Assembly: GCA_947685225.1 (NCBI GenBank) | Contig: CANTUV010000015.1 | Coordinates: forward strand, 5,084,001-5,148,000 | Origin: Garcia nutans | Taxonomy: Eukaryota > Streptophyta > Magnoliopsida > Malpighiales > Euphorbiaceae | Direction of reading: 5' to 3' | Length of the DNA: 64,000 nt | Part shown: piece by piece, positions 1 to 9,553 of the stretch | Position numbering within the stretch: position 1 is the stretch's first letter | Layout: each line of letters starts with the position of its first letter | Translations under genes and position numbers: made by a program | Notes under the pieces: generated by a model | The model's input: the letters and a program-made list of their open reading frames with translations, nothing else | Databases searched by the model: none | Told to the model about the DNA's origin: nothing

Positions 1-798
1 ATTGTCTTCACTTTCTCTTCTGTCTCATTAATCAAATTGGGACCAACTAATTTGCCTTCTCCAACTTCATTCCAACATAGAGGCATCCTGCATCTTCTAC
101 CATACAATTCCTCATAAGGTGCCATTCTAATACTGGACTGATGAGTATTGTTGTAAGCAAATTCCATTAATGGCAAAAATTTGTCCCAACTTCCAGTGAA
201 ATCAATGACACAGCTTCTCAACATATCCTCCAAAATTTGTATTACTCTCTCTGACTGCCCATCGATCTGCGGATGAAAAGCAGTATTAAAGTGCAATCGA
301 GAACCCAAAGTAGCATGCAAACTCTTCCAAAACCTTGAAGTAAACTGGGGATCTCAATCAGACACCAAAGAAATTGGGACTCCATGCAACTTTACTATCT
401 CACTGATATACAGCTCATCCAACTTCTCCAGAGAATAGTCCATTCTAACAGGAAGAAAATGAGCTGTCTTCATCAACCGATCAATAATCACCCAGACGGC
501 ATCATGCTTCTTCTGAGTCAACGGCAAACCAGTCACAAAATCCATCGTCACCCGTTCGGGCACTAATAAAGGTTGGAGCAACCCTGTAGGAACTTGGTGC
601 TCGGTCTTCACTCTCTGACAAGTGAGACATTTAGATACAAACTCCGCTATGTCCCTCTTCATACCTGACCACCAATAATGTTGCTTCAAATCATGATACA
701 TCTTGGTATTCCCTGGGTGCATAGCAAAAGCCGACTGATGTGCTTCCTCTAAAATTATCTTTTTCAATCTTGCATCATCAAGAACACACAATCTATCT
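1..798 (-). pseudogene. Tekay/Del-type gypsy integrase fragment
   Basis: Read on the minus strand this is the integrase end of a chromovirus-like Ty3/gypsy polyprotein. It begins inside the H2C2 zinc-binding domain (paired His, then CLTCQRVK), carries the first catalytic Asp in TMDFVTGLP and the second in SLVSD, and reads on past the window edge through HPQIDGQSERVIQ, NNTHQSSI and YGRRCR, which are hallmarks of the Tekay/Del clade. The frame is cut by TGA at 354-356, directly after the second catalytic Asp, where the family has Arg (CGA to TGA). The N-terminal side stops abruptly near 799, where unrelated Tat LTR sequence begins, so this is a truncated relic. The clade call rests on remembered family motifs, not a search. 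Confidence 0.85.
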
Positions 799-800
799 TT

Positions 801-1120
801 GTTGCATGTAATATGGATAATATTGTTATACTTAAGAATTCTATAATATTAAGACCTGTAAAGGAGGCCGGTTCCAATGAATCGGGCGTTGTGGGGGTGC
901 TGGGCCATTTTTCACCTTCCCCACACGTACCCAACTTTCTGAACCCATTAGGGGGTTGGGGATTCCTTAGGAATCGAGTCATCCACCCCTTTCTTTTTCC
1001 CAGTCCGTCCAGGTGGTGACTCCATTTTCTCCGGACTTAGGTCCATGTTCTCTAAGGCCCCGAGCCTAAATAGTACTGAAGTCGCAAGAACCATTCCACC
1101 AGAGAAAATCCCTGCTCATA
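801..1120 (+). mobile_element. 3' end of a Tat-family LTR (element A 5' LTR remnant)
   Basis: This stretch matches the last ~320 bp of the Tat LTRs at 34513-34835 and 24533-24865, including the CCATTAGGGGGTTGGGGATT block and the final TGCTCATA (elsewhere CCGCTCACA). The upstream ~1.8 kb of the LTR is missing and the junction with the Tekay fragment near 799 is abrupt. The primer-binding site that should follow is deleted: sequence passes straight into the distal leader. A short GGGAGTGGGGG stretch near the LTR end is also lost. Confidence 0.85.
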
Positions 1121-1498
1121 GTTAGATGGATTAAAGCCTAATTAATGGGAATTATCATGAACTGATTTCCATTTTGAAAATAAGGCTATTGGTTGAAACG
1201 TTCGAGGGATATATTTGAAAATAAGATACCCTATGTTGGTATTTTATTAACCATATACCTAGGAAAAGAGACTCGCCATTCGTGTGTGGATGTTATAAGG
1301 TTGGATGGAACATCCTATTTGTCCTTGTTTATTGATTGTTTGTGCATACATGCATATATGCATACATTTGCATCTCATATCATTAATCCTCTCTGGCTCA
1401 CAACCTTGGATTATGACAGTTCAAAAGCTTACGATAATCCGATCTATGCCAGAAGCGAAGAATATAGCAACGACTCAATCACGTGCTCACCAAAAATA
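1121..1498 (+). mobile_element. Element A leader remnant (5' untranslated)
   Basis: Aligns to the distal leader of element C (about 35640-36007): the TGGATTAAAGCCTAATTAATG stretch and the following CTCTCTGGCTCACAACC segment are shared. About 0.8 kb of leader, including the primer-binding site, is missing relative to C. The reading frame is open upstream of the gag ATG, but the leader codons are not convincing as protein. Confidence 0.75.
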
Positions 1499-2929
1499 AT
1501 GGAGCCTGAACAAATTCAAAGAATGGTGGATGAAGCCCTCAATGCCAAGATGGAAGAAATAAAAGAGGCCCTAGTTGAGAAAATGAAGAACCAATTGATT
1601 GCAATTCTAGGAAATCATGTCGAAGCATCTGCTAGCACTAAGAAGCCAAAGGACAAAGGGAAGACTAAAGTTGGTGAAGTGGTTTTTGATGATGAAAAGG
1701 TGATCATTGATGATGATGATGATTGGGCTCAATACTACCAAGATCCTCAAGACAAGAAGAAAGAACCAAAGATTGTTGAAAGATCAGCTATGGAGAAAAC
1801 CAAAACTTCTGATGTTGAAAAGATGATTGCGGACTTAGAAAAGAAATTTGAGAAGAAACTGAAAATCGAAGAAATGTCCGAAGTGGACAAACTATTTGAG
1901 CTAGATGAAGAAGTTCCGTACAAGTTCAAGATGCCATCTTTTGCGAAGTTTGATGGAACCGAAAATCCTTACCTCCATGTGAAGTAGTATATCACTGCTA
2001 TGCAGTCTATCCAAGCTAAGGCTCAAACTCTAAGGTTCTTTATGTTCTCATTGGATCCTGTTATCCAAAATTTGTTCAATTCCTTAGATGAAGGAACACA
2101 AAAGAGTTGGGATCTGTTATACAAGGCTTTTATTCAGCAATGTGGGTATAATGTTGAAATGGAAGTTACCTTAATGGAAGTTGAGTCCATTAGGCAACGA
2201 CCAAATGAGAATTTTGTGGACTATGTGAAAAGGTGGAGAAATAAGGCTGCTTTGCTCAAGAAAAGGCCCGATGAATCTGATCAAATAAGGATGATTATAA
2301 GAGGGGTGTTGCCTAGTCTTCGTGAGAGGATGTCTCATATACTCATCCGTGATTTCAAAGATCTCCTCCAAGATGGTTTACAAATTGAAGAATGGGAAAG
2401 AGAGAAGAACTATTTTTCAACAAGAAGGAATGAGAAAGGAAACTATCAATCTGGTAGTCAAAGCATGCAAAAGGCAGTCGGTGTCAATGCTACTAACCAA
2501 GGAACAAGGAGACAATTTTTGAAATTGGGGAAATCGATGTCTTGGGTTCTCAATAAGCTTTAAAGAAAGGGATTGTTACAACCCTTAAATCCTCGCCCTT
2601 TGCCTAACCCTTTCCCACCTAATTTCGACACTAAAGCATTTTGTCAGTTTCATCAAATGAAAGGGCATGACACGGATAGCTGTGTGAGGTTGAGACTTGA
2701 AATTCAAAATTTAATTGGTAATGGGAAGCTGGCCGAGCCTAACAAGCTGAACACCAAAGACAACCCATTACCAAAGTTCAATAAGGTACCACCACCGACA
2801 ACCTTCATGATTGGAGGGGTTTCCATGAAGGTTTTGTCATGTCTTCTTTCCAAGATGTGGGTGGAGAAGCAAGCAAAGAAGAAGAGGTATTTGGCAAAAT
2901 TAAACAAGCTACGATGGGTAAAGAAGTAG
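1499..2929 (+). pseudogene. gag: Tat-lineage gag (element A), disrupted
   Basis: Capsid protein of the Tat element, which would package the RNA. The start chosen is the ATG at 1499 (MEPEQIQRMVDEAL), conserved in B (29390) and C (36008); upstream codons are open but lie in the leader. In order: an acidic, Lys-rich coiled-coil-like N-terminus with a run of Asp; the retrotransposon gag core (PYKFKMPSFAKFDGTENPYL, then FIQQCGYN and FVDYVKRWRNKAALLKKRP); then a knuckle CQFHQMKGHDTDSC near 2640-2690 of the CxxH...GHxxxxC type usual in Ogre/Tat elements. In-frame stops occur at 1985-1987 (Gln to TAG) and 2561-2563. A frameshift near 2830 separates it from the downstream frame. Not functional as it stands. 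Confidence 0.9.
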
Positions 2930-3761
2930 CAATTTGCGTTGTCAATAGGCTTTGGGATTCAAGCGATAGTGAGGATTATGATCTTGTATCCAAGAAAGAG
3001 GATTGGACCTGGTCTGAGCCTGAAGAAGATGAAGTAATGAACACTTGATCCGGTAAGCCTTATGCAAGGCCACCGCCTAAGGAGGTAGAAGTTAATAAGG
3101 GAAAGGAAGTTGAAGTAGGGAATAAAGAAGAGGAAGATGATACTGTGCTCAAGAAATTGAAAAGAACCCAAGCAAGTGTTAGCATTTGGGACTTATTGGC
3201 TACTTCTAAAAAGCACCGAGAAACTATAGCCAAGGCCTTGGCTAGCATTCCAATTTCTACCACCACAACACCGGAGGAGCTGATCAACTTCATAAAAATT
3301 GGAGGAGTAATGAAATATGAAGATGTTCAAGAGAAGAGTGACGTTAATATGGGAGCGGTTTCTTTCTCAGATGCTGATTTACCGGAGGAGGGGTGAGATC
3401 ACATCCGCCCTCTCTTTATCAAAATAGAAATCAAAGGGAAAAGGACTCCATGTGTAATGGTCAATGATGGGTCCACCATAAATGTTTGTCCACTTAAAAT
3501 ATTGCCAAAGCTAGCCATGTCAACAAGGGATCTAAACCCAACCGAGGTAACCAATCGGGCTTATGATAACACTAGAGGCATGCCGAAGAAACTTTAAAAG
3601 CTGCTGTCAAGGTCGGTCCAATTGAATCTATTGTTGAATTTGTTATTTTAGACATACCTGTTACCTTCACCTTACTCTTGGGATGACCATGGTTTTATCA
3701 TCTTGGTGGAGTTCCTTCCACCCTTCATCAAAAGATCAAGTTCCCTAACGGAGATGAGACA
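2930..3761 (+). pseudogene. Tat protease and flanking linker (element A), degraded
   Basis: The frame entered by the frameshift near 2830 reads an acidic linker (EDWTWSEPEEDEVMNT, then stop at 3046-3048 in place of Arg), a helical stretch ASVSIWDLLATSKKHRE, and SFSDADLPEEG. A TGA (3394-3396, Arg in copy B) precedes the aspartic-protease core, read as MVNDGSTINVCPL, in which the D-G-S catalytic triplet survives. Another frameshift near 3580 breaks the C-terminal half. In B the same core is MVDDGSSINVFPL. In Tat elements this protease matures gag-pol. Confidence 0.8.
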
Positions 3762-4730
3762 GTGGTCATCAAAGATAATGAGATTGTTAATGCTCTAATG
3801 ATTGAGAGGCCTCTTAATGGTTTCCAAGTAGCTGCAATTTCTAATGATGAAGTAGTGGACTCCAAAGTCTTGAATATGATGAAGAGCATGAACTACCTTC
3901 CCGGAGCTGGTCTTGGAAAGGGAAAGGCCGATCTGACAGAGTTGGCAGATTTTAAAATTCAAACTTCCAAGAAGGGGTTGGGATATGATGAAGCCAACAA
4001 TGCACAACCAAAGAAGAATGAGAAGATGAACATCCCACCACTCAAAGAGATCTTTGTCAAAGCTCTAGATATGGGACCACTCCAAGGAAAGCCTGAGCCA
4101 ATCATGTTCATGGGAAAGTTGATCCCAGGTTTTGAAATTTTTGCAAATGTTGCTGAGCTAGTGGAGCAAGTGAAGAAAGAGCTCACCCTGCCAGCCAACA
4201 AAGAATCCAATCCGGAAGAGAAGAACGAAGCTGTCCTAAAAGCCCAGAAGACTCCGGAAGAGATTGCTACCTTGGTTGAAGAGAAGTTTGAAGACATCCC
4301 GCCTTATGATTTTGAGAACGATGATTTTGATTTTGATTTTAATTGGTCTGCTTTGTATGAGGATGATGATATTTTCTTTTCCAAAATGAATGCAATAAAG
4401 TCTAATTTTGCTTACTTGTGTGATGTTTGTCCCGATGGTTGCAGACATTCAAATAGCAGTTACATGAGCATCTTTAATATTAATTTTGTTAACACACAAT
4501 CATTAAATTTGGAAACAATAAAAAATCCTAAAAACATTAGCATAGCATCCGACCTTACTCCTGATGAGAGAGAGAGATTTGAAAAAATATTCAAAAAATA
4601 TGAAGAAGTATTTGCTTGGTCTTATGAGGATATGCCTGGAATAGATCGAGACATAGCCGAACATCTTATTCCTACTTACACTCACATGAAACCTGTCAAA
4701 CAAAAGCTGAGGCGATTAAGACCTGAGTAG
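3762..4730 (+). pseudogene. G-patch-like segment and RT N-terminal extension (element A)
   Basis: The 322-codon open segment begins with NALMIERPLNGFQVAAISND and carries a glycine-rich block, NYLPGAGLGKGKADLTELAD ... KKGLGYDEAN (about residues 45-80), of the kind described as a G-patch between protease and RT in some Tat/Ogre elements. It continues through an acidic, low-complexity stretch (DDFDFDFNWSALYEDDD) and ends with the RT lead-in ERFEKIFKKYEEVFAWSYED and HMKPVKQKLRRLRPE. TAG at 4728-4730 replaces a Trp expected at the RT start (TGG to TAG). The frame runs on into RT beyond this stop. Function of the G-patch here is unknown. Confidence 0.8.
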
Positions 4731-4736
4731 GCTGAA

Positions 4737-5483
4737 TTGGTTAAAGAAGAGGTCACTAAACAAATACAAGTAAAGTTCCTTGAAGTGATAGAATATCCAG
4801 ATTGGCTAGCCAAAATAGTACCCATGCCAAAGAAAGATGGAAGAATAAGGGTCTGTGTGGACTATAGAGATTTGAACAAGGTGTCCCCTAAAGACGATTT
4901 TCCTTTACCTCATATAGATGTTCTCATTGATAGTGCAGCCTCTAGCGTGCTACACTCATTTGTAGATGGATTTTTCGGATACAATCAAGTGTTAATGGCC
5001 CAAGAGGATAAAGCCAAAACTGCTTTCATTACTACATGGGGTATATTTTGTTATATGGTGATGCCGTTCGGCTTAAAGAATGCTGGAGCAACCTATTAAA
5101 GGATGGCCACCACACTATTTCATGACATGATGCACAAAGAAGTTGAAGTATATGTTGATGATATGATGGTGAAATCTGATACAAGGGAACAACACTTCCA
5201 AAACTTAGAATTATTCTTCCATAGAGAATTGAAATATAAGCTGAGATTAAACCCAAAGAAGTGTGTGTTCGGGGTTACCTCAGGCAAATTATTAGGACAT
5301 GTGATTAGCCCGAATGGCATTGAGATTGACCCTGACAAAGTTAAAGCAATCAGGGATATGCCAGCCCCTAAGTCGGAGAGAGAAGTTCGGGGATTCATTG
5401 GTAAATTACAATACATTAGCAGATTTATAGCAAAGCTCACAACAATATGTGAGCCTATCTTCAAATTGCTTAAAAAGAATTAG
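4737..5483 (+). pseudogene. Tat reverse transcriptase (element A)
   Basis: RT domain of the polyprotein, which copies element RNA to DNA. Motifs in order: FLEVIEYPDWLAKIVPMPKK, RVCVDYRDLNKVSPKDDFPL, FVDGFFGYNQ, FCYMVMPFGLKNAGATY, and the catalytic YVDD at 5151-5162, intact in this copy only. Thumb/connection follows (LGHVISPNGIEIDPDKVKAI, FIGKLQYISRFIAKL). TAA at 5097-5099 (Gln, CAA to TAA) and TAG at 5481-5483 (Gln) interrupt it without shifting frame, so damage is substitutions only. Sequence is close to element C/D RT but lacks their shared frameshift. Confidence 0.92.
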
Positions 5484-6510
5484 CCAATCATATGGAATGA
5501 AGAGTGTCAAAAGGCTTTTAAATGAATAAAAGAGTATTTGCTGAATCCACCAGTTTTAAAACCACCTAATCCCGGCAAACCTCTTTTACTATACTTAGCA
5601 GTAGAAGAGGAGTCAATAGGAGCCATGCTAGCCCAAGCAGATGAGTCAGGGATTGAGCATGCAGTTTACTATTTAAGTAGAAAGATCATACCTTATGAAA
5701 TTAAGTATAATATCATTGAAAAGACCTGTATAGCCATGGTTTGATCTTTTAAGAAGTTACGGCATTACTTTCAATCGTATAGTGTGCAAGCAATCTCCAG
5801 GTTGGACCCAATGAAGTACTTAAGGGAGGCACCCTCTTTGATTGGGAAATATGGTTACTGGTTGATAATATTAGAAGAATTTGAGATCGAGTATGTAACC
5901 AGGAAAACAATCAAAGGTAGAGCAGTGGCAGAATTTATGGCCCAACAACCATTACCAGATAGCGAAGAGGTAATCTTGGAATTTTTGGATGAACATTTAG
6001 AGGCAATTGAAGTATAAGGGTGGAAAATATATTTTGAGGAGCAGTAAACAGGAAAGGAGTTATACTAGAATCGCCCGAAGGGGAGCATATCCCTTTAGCC
6101 AAAAAGTTGAAATTTAGGGCAACCAATAATATGGTGGAATACGAAGCATGTATCTTTGGTTTAGAAACCCTAATGATTATGAAGGTGGATAAGGTGGAAG
6201 TTTTTGGCAATTCATTGCTAGTAATATCCCAAGTAAATGGAGAGTGGGAGTTGAAAGAAGAAAAATTAAAACCATACCACCATTACATGACCATGATGAA
6301 GAAGAACTTTAAGGAGTGTAGGTTTATACTCCTATCAAGAGAAGAAAATCAGATGGCTGATGCCCTAGCCACATTGGCTTCGATATGGGAAAATCCTGTC
6401 AGTTTATTCCTTAAGCCTCTGATTTTGACCAGTTCGTCAACTCCTTGCTATGAATATGAGACAATCATGGAAACTGATATAGACCATGATGCGTGGTATG
6501 ATACTATAAG
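5484..6510 (+). pseudogene. Tandem RNase H domains (element A): gypsy-type then archaeal-type
   Basis: First domain, about 5560-5830, reads LLLYLAVEEESIGAMLAQAD ... HAVYYLSRKIIPYE ... KLRHYFQSYSVQ; the usual catalytic Asp at its start is absent, as in other Tat elements where this domain became a tether. A TGA at 5742-5744 replaces Trp. After TAA at 6015-6017 comes a second domain, about 6018-6400, of archaeal type: NNMVEYEACIFGLETL, VEVFGNSLLVISQVNG, ENQMADALATLAS. In this copy its N-terminal FDGA motif is wrecked by a 1-nt loss, a new stop and a 12-nt deletion near 6030-6060, and the middle catalytic Asp is Asn. Two RNase H domains in this order mark the Tat lineage. Confidence 0.88.
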
Positions 6511-7614
6511 ATGATTTTTGGAGGAAAGGGAATACCCGTTGGGGGCAACATAAAAGAAAGAAGAGCCATAAGGCAGTGGTCATTGCAATACATCACATTC
6601 CATGGAGAGTTATATTGGAGATGGCCTAATGGGGTGCATTTGAGATGTTTAAGAAAGCCTGAAGTGGAGCATATCATGTCAGAAATACATGCGGGAAGTT
6701 GTGGTCTGCACATGAGTGGTTTGGCCTTAGTTAAGAAGATTATTCAACAAGGTTACTACTGGTTGACCATGGAGAGAGATTGTATTGAGTTCGTAAAGAA
6801 GTGCCATCAATGTCAGATGTATGGTAACTTGAATCACATGCCTCCTGAAGAGTTGCATTCTATGTCTTCACCCCGGGGTATCGACATTATAGGAGAGATA
6901 CATCCAACAGCCTCAAATGGTCACCATTTCATTATAGTAGCAGTAGATTATTTTTCAAAATGGGTTAAAGCCAAATCCTTCAGCAAATTGGGCGCAAGTC
7001 AAATGGCTAGATTTATTGAAAAGAACCTCATCTGCAGGTATGGGGTCCCGCACAGTGTGATATCAGACAATGGGGTACAGTTTCAAGGAGCAGTTAAGGA
7101 TTTATTCTTGAAGTACCGAATCCATCATCACCGATCCTATCCTTATAGACCAAAGGCTAATGGTGTGGTAGAAGAAACAAACAAAACAATTAAGCAGATT
7201 CTATCCAAGATGACCAAGACTTACAGGGATTGGTCAGAGATGCTTCCCTTTGCCTTGTGGGGATATACAACAAGTGTGTGAACACCTACTGGAATGACAC
7301 CGTTCTCCTTGGTTTTCGGGATGGAAGCAGTATTGCCAATTGAAGTTGAGATCCAGTCATCGAGAGTAGTCTTGGAAGCTGAACTACCTGAAACAGAATG
7401 GGTAGTGAGTAGATACACGCGGTTAGCTTTACTAGAAGAGAGAAGGTTAAAAGCACTATATCATCATCAACTGTATCAAAAGAAGATAGCACGGGCCTAC
7501 AATAGAAGGGTTAAGATCAGAAAACTTAGAGTCGGGGATTTGGTGTTAAAACAATGTAAGCCTAATGTATCTGATCCATATCTAATCCAAGAGGGAAGTT
7601 TAGGCCTAGTTTAG
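6511..7614 (+). pseudogene. Tat integrase (element A), C-terminus deleted
   Basis: Integrase, which inserts the DNA copy into the host chromosome. H2C2 zinc finger: HAGSCGLHMSGLALVKK ... CIEFVKKCHQCQ. Catalytic core: GIDIIGEIHP (Asp), VISDNGVQF (Asp), and VVEETNKTI (Glu), all present. Relative to C, about six codons before GIDI are lost. TGA at 7279-7281 replaces Arg (CGA to TGA). The tail ends VSDPYLIQEGSLGLV and stops: compared with C, roughly 0.2 kb coding the last ~45 residues and adjoining spacer is deleted, joining the frame to spacer near 7600. The ORF otherwise stays in one frame across the core. Confidence 0.9.
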
Positions 7615-7918
7615 GCAACAATTATGGCTAAATGAGAGAAAATCGTCAATTAGAAAACCCGAAAGGGCTAGCTGGCAACAGGAGTGATCTTGTGTATGCT
7701 GGCTTTGTGTTTGGTTGTTCCCCAATTTAATAAAACTGAATTAATGTTAAAGTTATTCTATGTGCACTGTTATAAGTATTTGACTAGATATGGATGAAAT
7801 AAATAAACACAATAGCAAAAGATGATGACAAATTATAAATGGAAAAGAAACATCTTATTATTACTTTAATTATTTTTTCATCCTAACAATACACTTTCTA
7901 AATTGACAAATGTAAAAT
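7615..7918 (+). other. Convergent spacer between pol and antisense gene (element A)
   Basis: No gene. It lies between the end of forward pol and the end of the leftward PMD-type gene, whose stop is at 7919-7921. It contains one hairpin-type repeat (GAAAACCCGAAAGGGCT near 7653-7669 with TTAG/CTAG flanks) like the larger sets at 8361-8530 and 48734-48885, then AT-rich sequence with AATAAA-like strings that could serve as polyadenylation signals. Confidence 0.6.
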
Positions 7919-9153
7919 CTATGGTAGATGATAAGCATAACGTGCAAGCCAGCTTTGCCTCAGCCGATCCAAGTAGGCTTCAGTCAAGCAAGGCATGTCT
8001 AAATCGGGAGTGAATTCAAAATCACGAGGCTCAGCTCCGTACTGACGGCTAAGTCGGCGAGGATCATAACAAGTACCTCGATAAAGTGCAGCAAGAAGAA
8101 CATACATCGAGTATGTTCGTATGGTGATACGAGAAATCTTCCACCAAGGTACCAACCAACGGATGTCGACTTCAGCGCGTGAGTAGATCCAGTCAACCCA
8201 GTTAGCATATGAAGAAGCATGATGGAGTGGCTTCCTAGCAGAATGATGCCGTGGTAGATATTTGGAAAAATCCATGGATGATGGAGTATCAAGCAAGTAG
8301 AGACGCTCCTAAAGCCAAATCTGTGAGGGAAAATTAAATTAAAAAGAAAAAAGAGAGTCCGCTAAGTTGAAAACCTGCAAGGCTAGCTTAGGCAAAAATT
8401 AGGACAGCTTGCTAGTTTTGAAAACCAGCATGGGCGGACTAGGCAAAAATTAGAGCAATAAAAAAAAAGAAAAAGAGAAGAAGAAAAAGAAAACCTAAAT
8501 TGAAAACCTGAAAGGGCAGTTTAGGTAATTACCTGAAGCAGCAACGGACTCCCGGTCAGTCTCTTTGTCAATCCTGATTTAAGCTGGTCTAATCCAACTA
8601 AAGTCTCGGCTAAGATCACAGGTATTGGCGATAAACCTCCTTCCATTTGGTCCATGATATCCAATACTCGTGGATCAATATTGCCATCAAAAGAAATAAG
8701 CAAGAATTGACCAAGCAAGCAAAGACAGAGAATGCGTCCCCATGCCTTAGTAGGAGCCAAATGAGAGAGACAAAAATCAATTAAGGGAGCAAGTAGAATT
8801 TTCTCACCTCTCATCAACTGAAGAACTTCGGGCTTTAAAATTTGAAATAACATCTGCATCTTCTGTTGAGTCTTGGAAATCAACATGGGTAATGCCATTT
8901 GTTGATTATTTGGATATCCAAGGATGGCCTCAAATTCTTTAATCAAGGGACATATTTCAAAGCCATTAATTTTAAATGTCCTAGAATCCACATTCCAAAA
9001 AGAAGCCATGGCATGTAAAAAGGAATGGTCCAATTTAACATTTTGAAAAAAACAATTTAAAATGTCAAGTTTTGACCAAGAAATTTGCTTCCAGTGAATA
9101 GCATCCATATTCTTAAATAGAATTTTTATCTTCTTTAAATGAAGTTCAGTCAT
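7919..9153 (-). pseudogene. Antisense two-exon PMD/DUF7745-like gene (element A)
   Basis: A leftward gene between pol and the 3' LTR. Start ATG at 9153 (MTELHLKKIKILFKNMD), matching the copy at 50444. Exon 1 is 9153-8533 (207 codons, phase 0) and ends GSPLLLQ at a CAG|GTAATT donor; the acceptor CCCTCACAG|ATTTGG opens exon 2 at 8320-7919, giving a protein of about 340 residues. Motifs FEAILGYPN, LLLQ-IWL, VPWWKISRITIR and GTCYDPRRLSRQYG resemble the plant mobile domain/DUF7745 family, whose role is unclear. One TAG (Gln to stop) sits near 8311 just inside exon 2, so this copy is broken; otherwise the frame is open. The intron holds hairpin repeats. Family call and splice sites are by eye. Confidence 0.75.
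8321..8532 (-). other. Intron of antisense gene 1 with hairpin repeats (element A)
   Basis: 212-bp GT-AG intron. On the plus strand it contains three short inverted repeats: CTAAGTTG...GCTTAG (8362-8392), CTAGTTTTG...CGGACTAG (8412-8442) and CTAAATTG...CAGTTTAGG (about 8495-8525), each with a GAAAACC core. The homologous intron in C is 318 bp because the pair of repeats is duplicated there. Confidence 0.6.
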
Positions 9154-9553
9154 TGTTGATGAATGAAGGAAAATCAAAATTGTTAAAAGAAGTTTTTTGC
9201 GTTAAAGTGGAAAATCTTTTGGTTTCTTTATGAAATTATGGTGTGAAGAATAATTTATATAGAGGAAACATGCTTTTCCAAAATTAATAAGGAAAAGATG
9301 ATAAGGAAAAAGAATAAGACCGAGATACATGAGGAAAAGAATTGGCCACGAAAGTTTTTTTTTTGCCACATTGCATTTGGCTTTGTAATGATGCTGTAAT
9401 ACAAAGAGGAAAGTATAATAATTGTGGTGCAGTAATAATGATATAAAAAAAAGAAAAGAAGAAGTTGCAGTAAAATGAAAATTATATATTGTCATTATTA
9501 TTTTTATGCTTATTGTACAATGTTTATACAATTGATACAATATTTATACATCA
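9154..9553. other. AT-rich spacer between the two antisense genes
   Basis: Holds the presumed promoter of antisense gene 1 (TATA box at 9251-9261 on the minus strand) and the 3' flank of the upstream antisense gene, which stops near 9554. Short open frames on the minus strand are AT-rich and unsupported. Confidence 0.5.
9251..9261 (-). promoter_or_regulatory. TATA box of antisense gene 1 (element A)
   Basis: Minus-strand TATATAAATTA, about 100 nt before the ATG at 9153. The same string, at a similar distance, precedes the homologous gene in C (50513-50526). Conserved spacing between two diverged copies supports a real promoter. Confidence 0.6.

Noticed and set aside
764..1019. Overlapping frames with GVVGVLGHFSPSPHVPNFLN-like product, recurring at 24473-24776, 55430-55621 and 56750-56968
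   Set aside because: They recur because this is the conserved LTR 3' part; frames appear on both strands and are broken in several copies.
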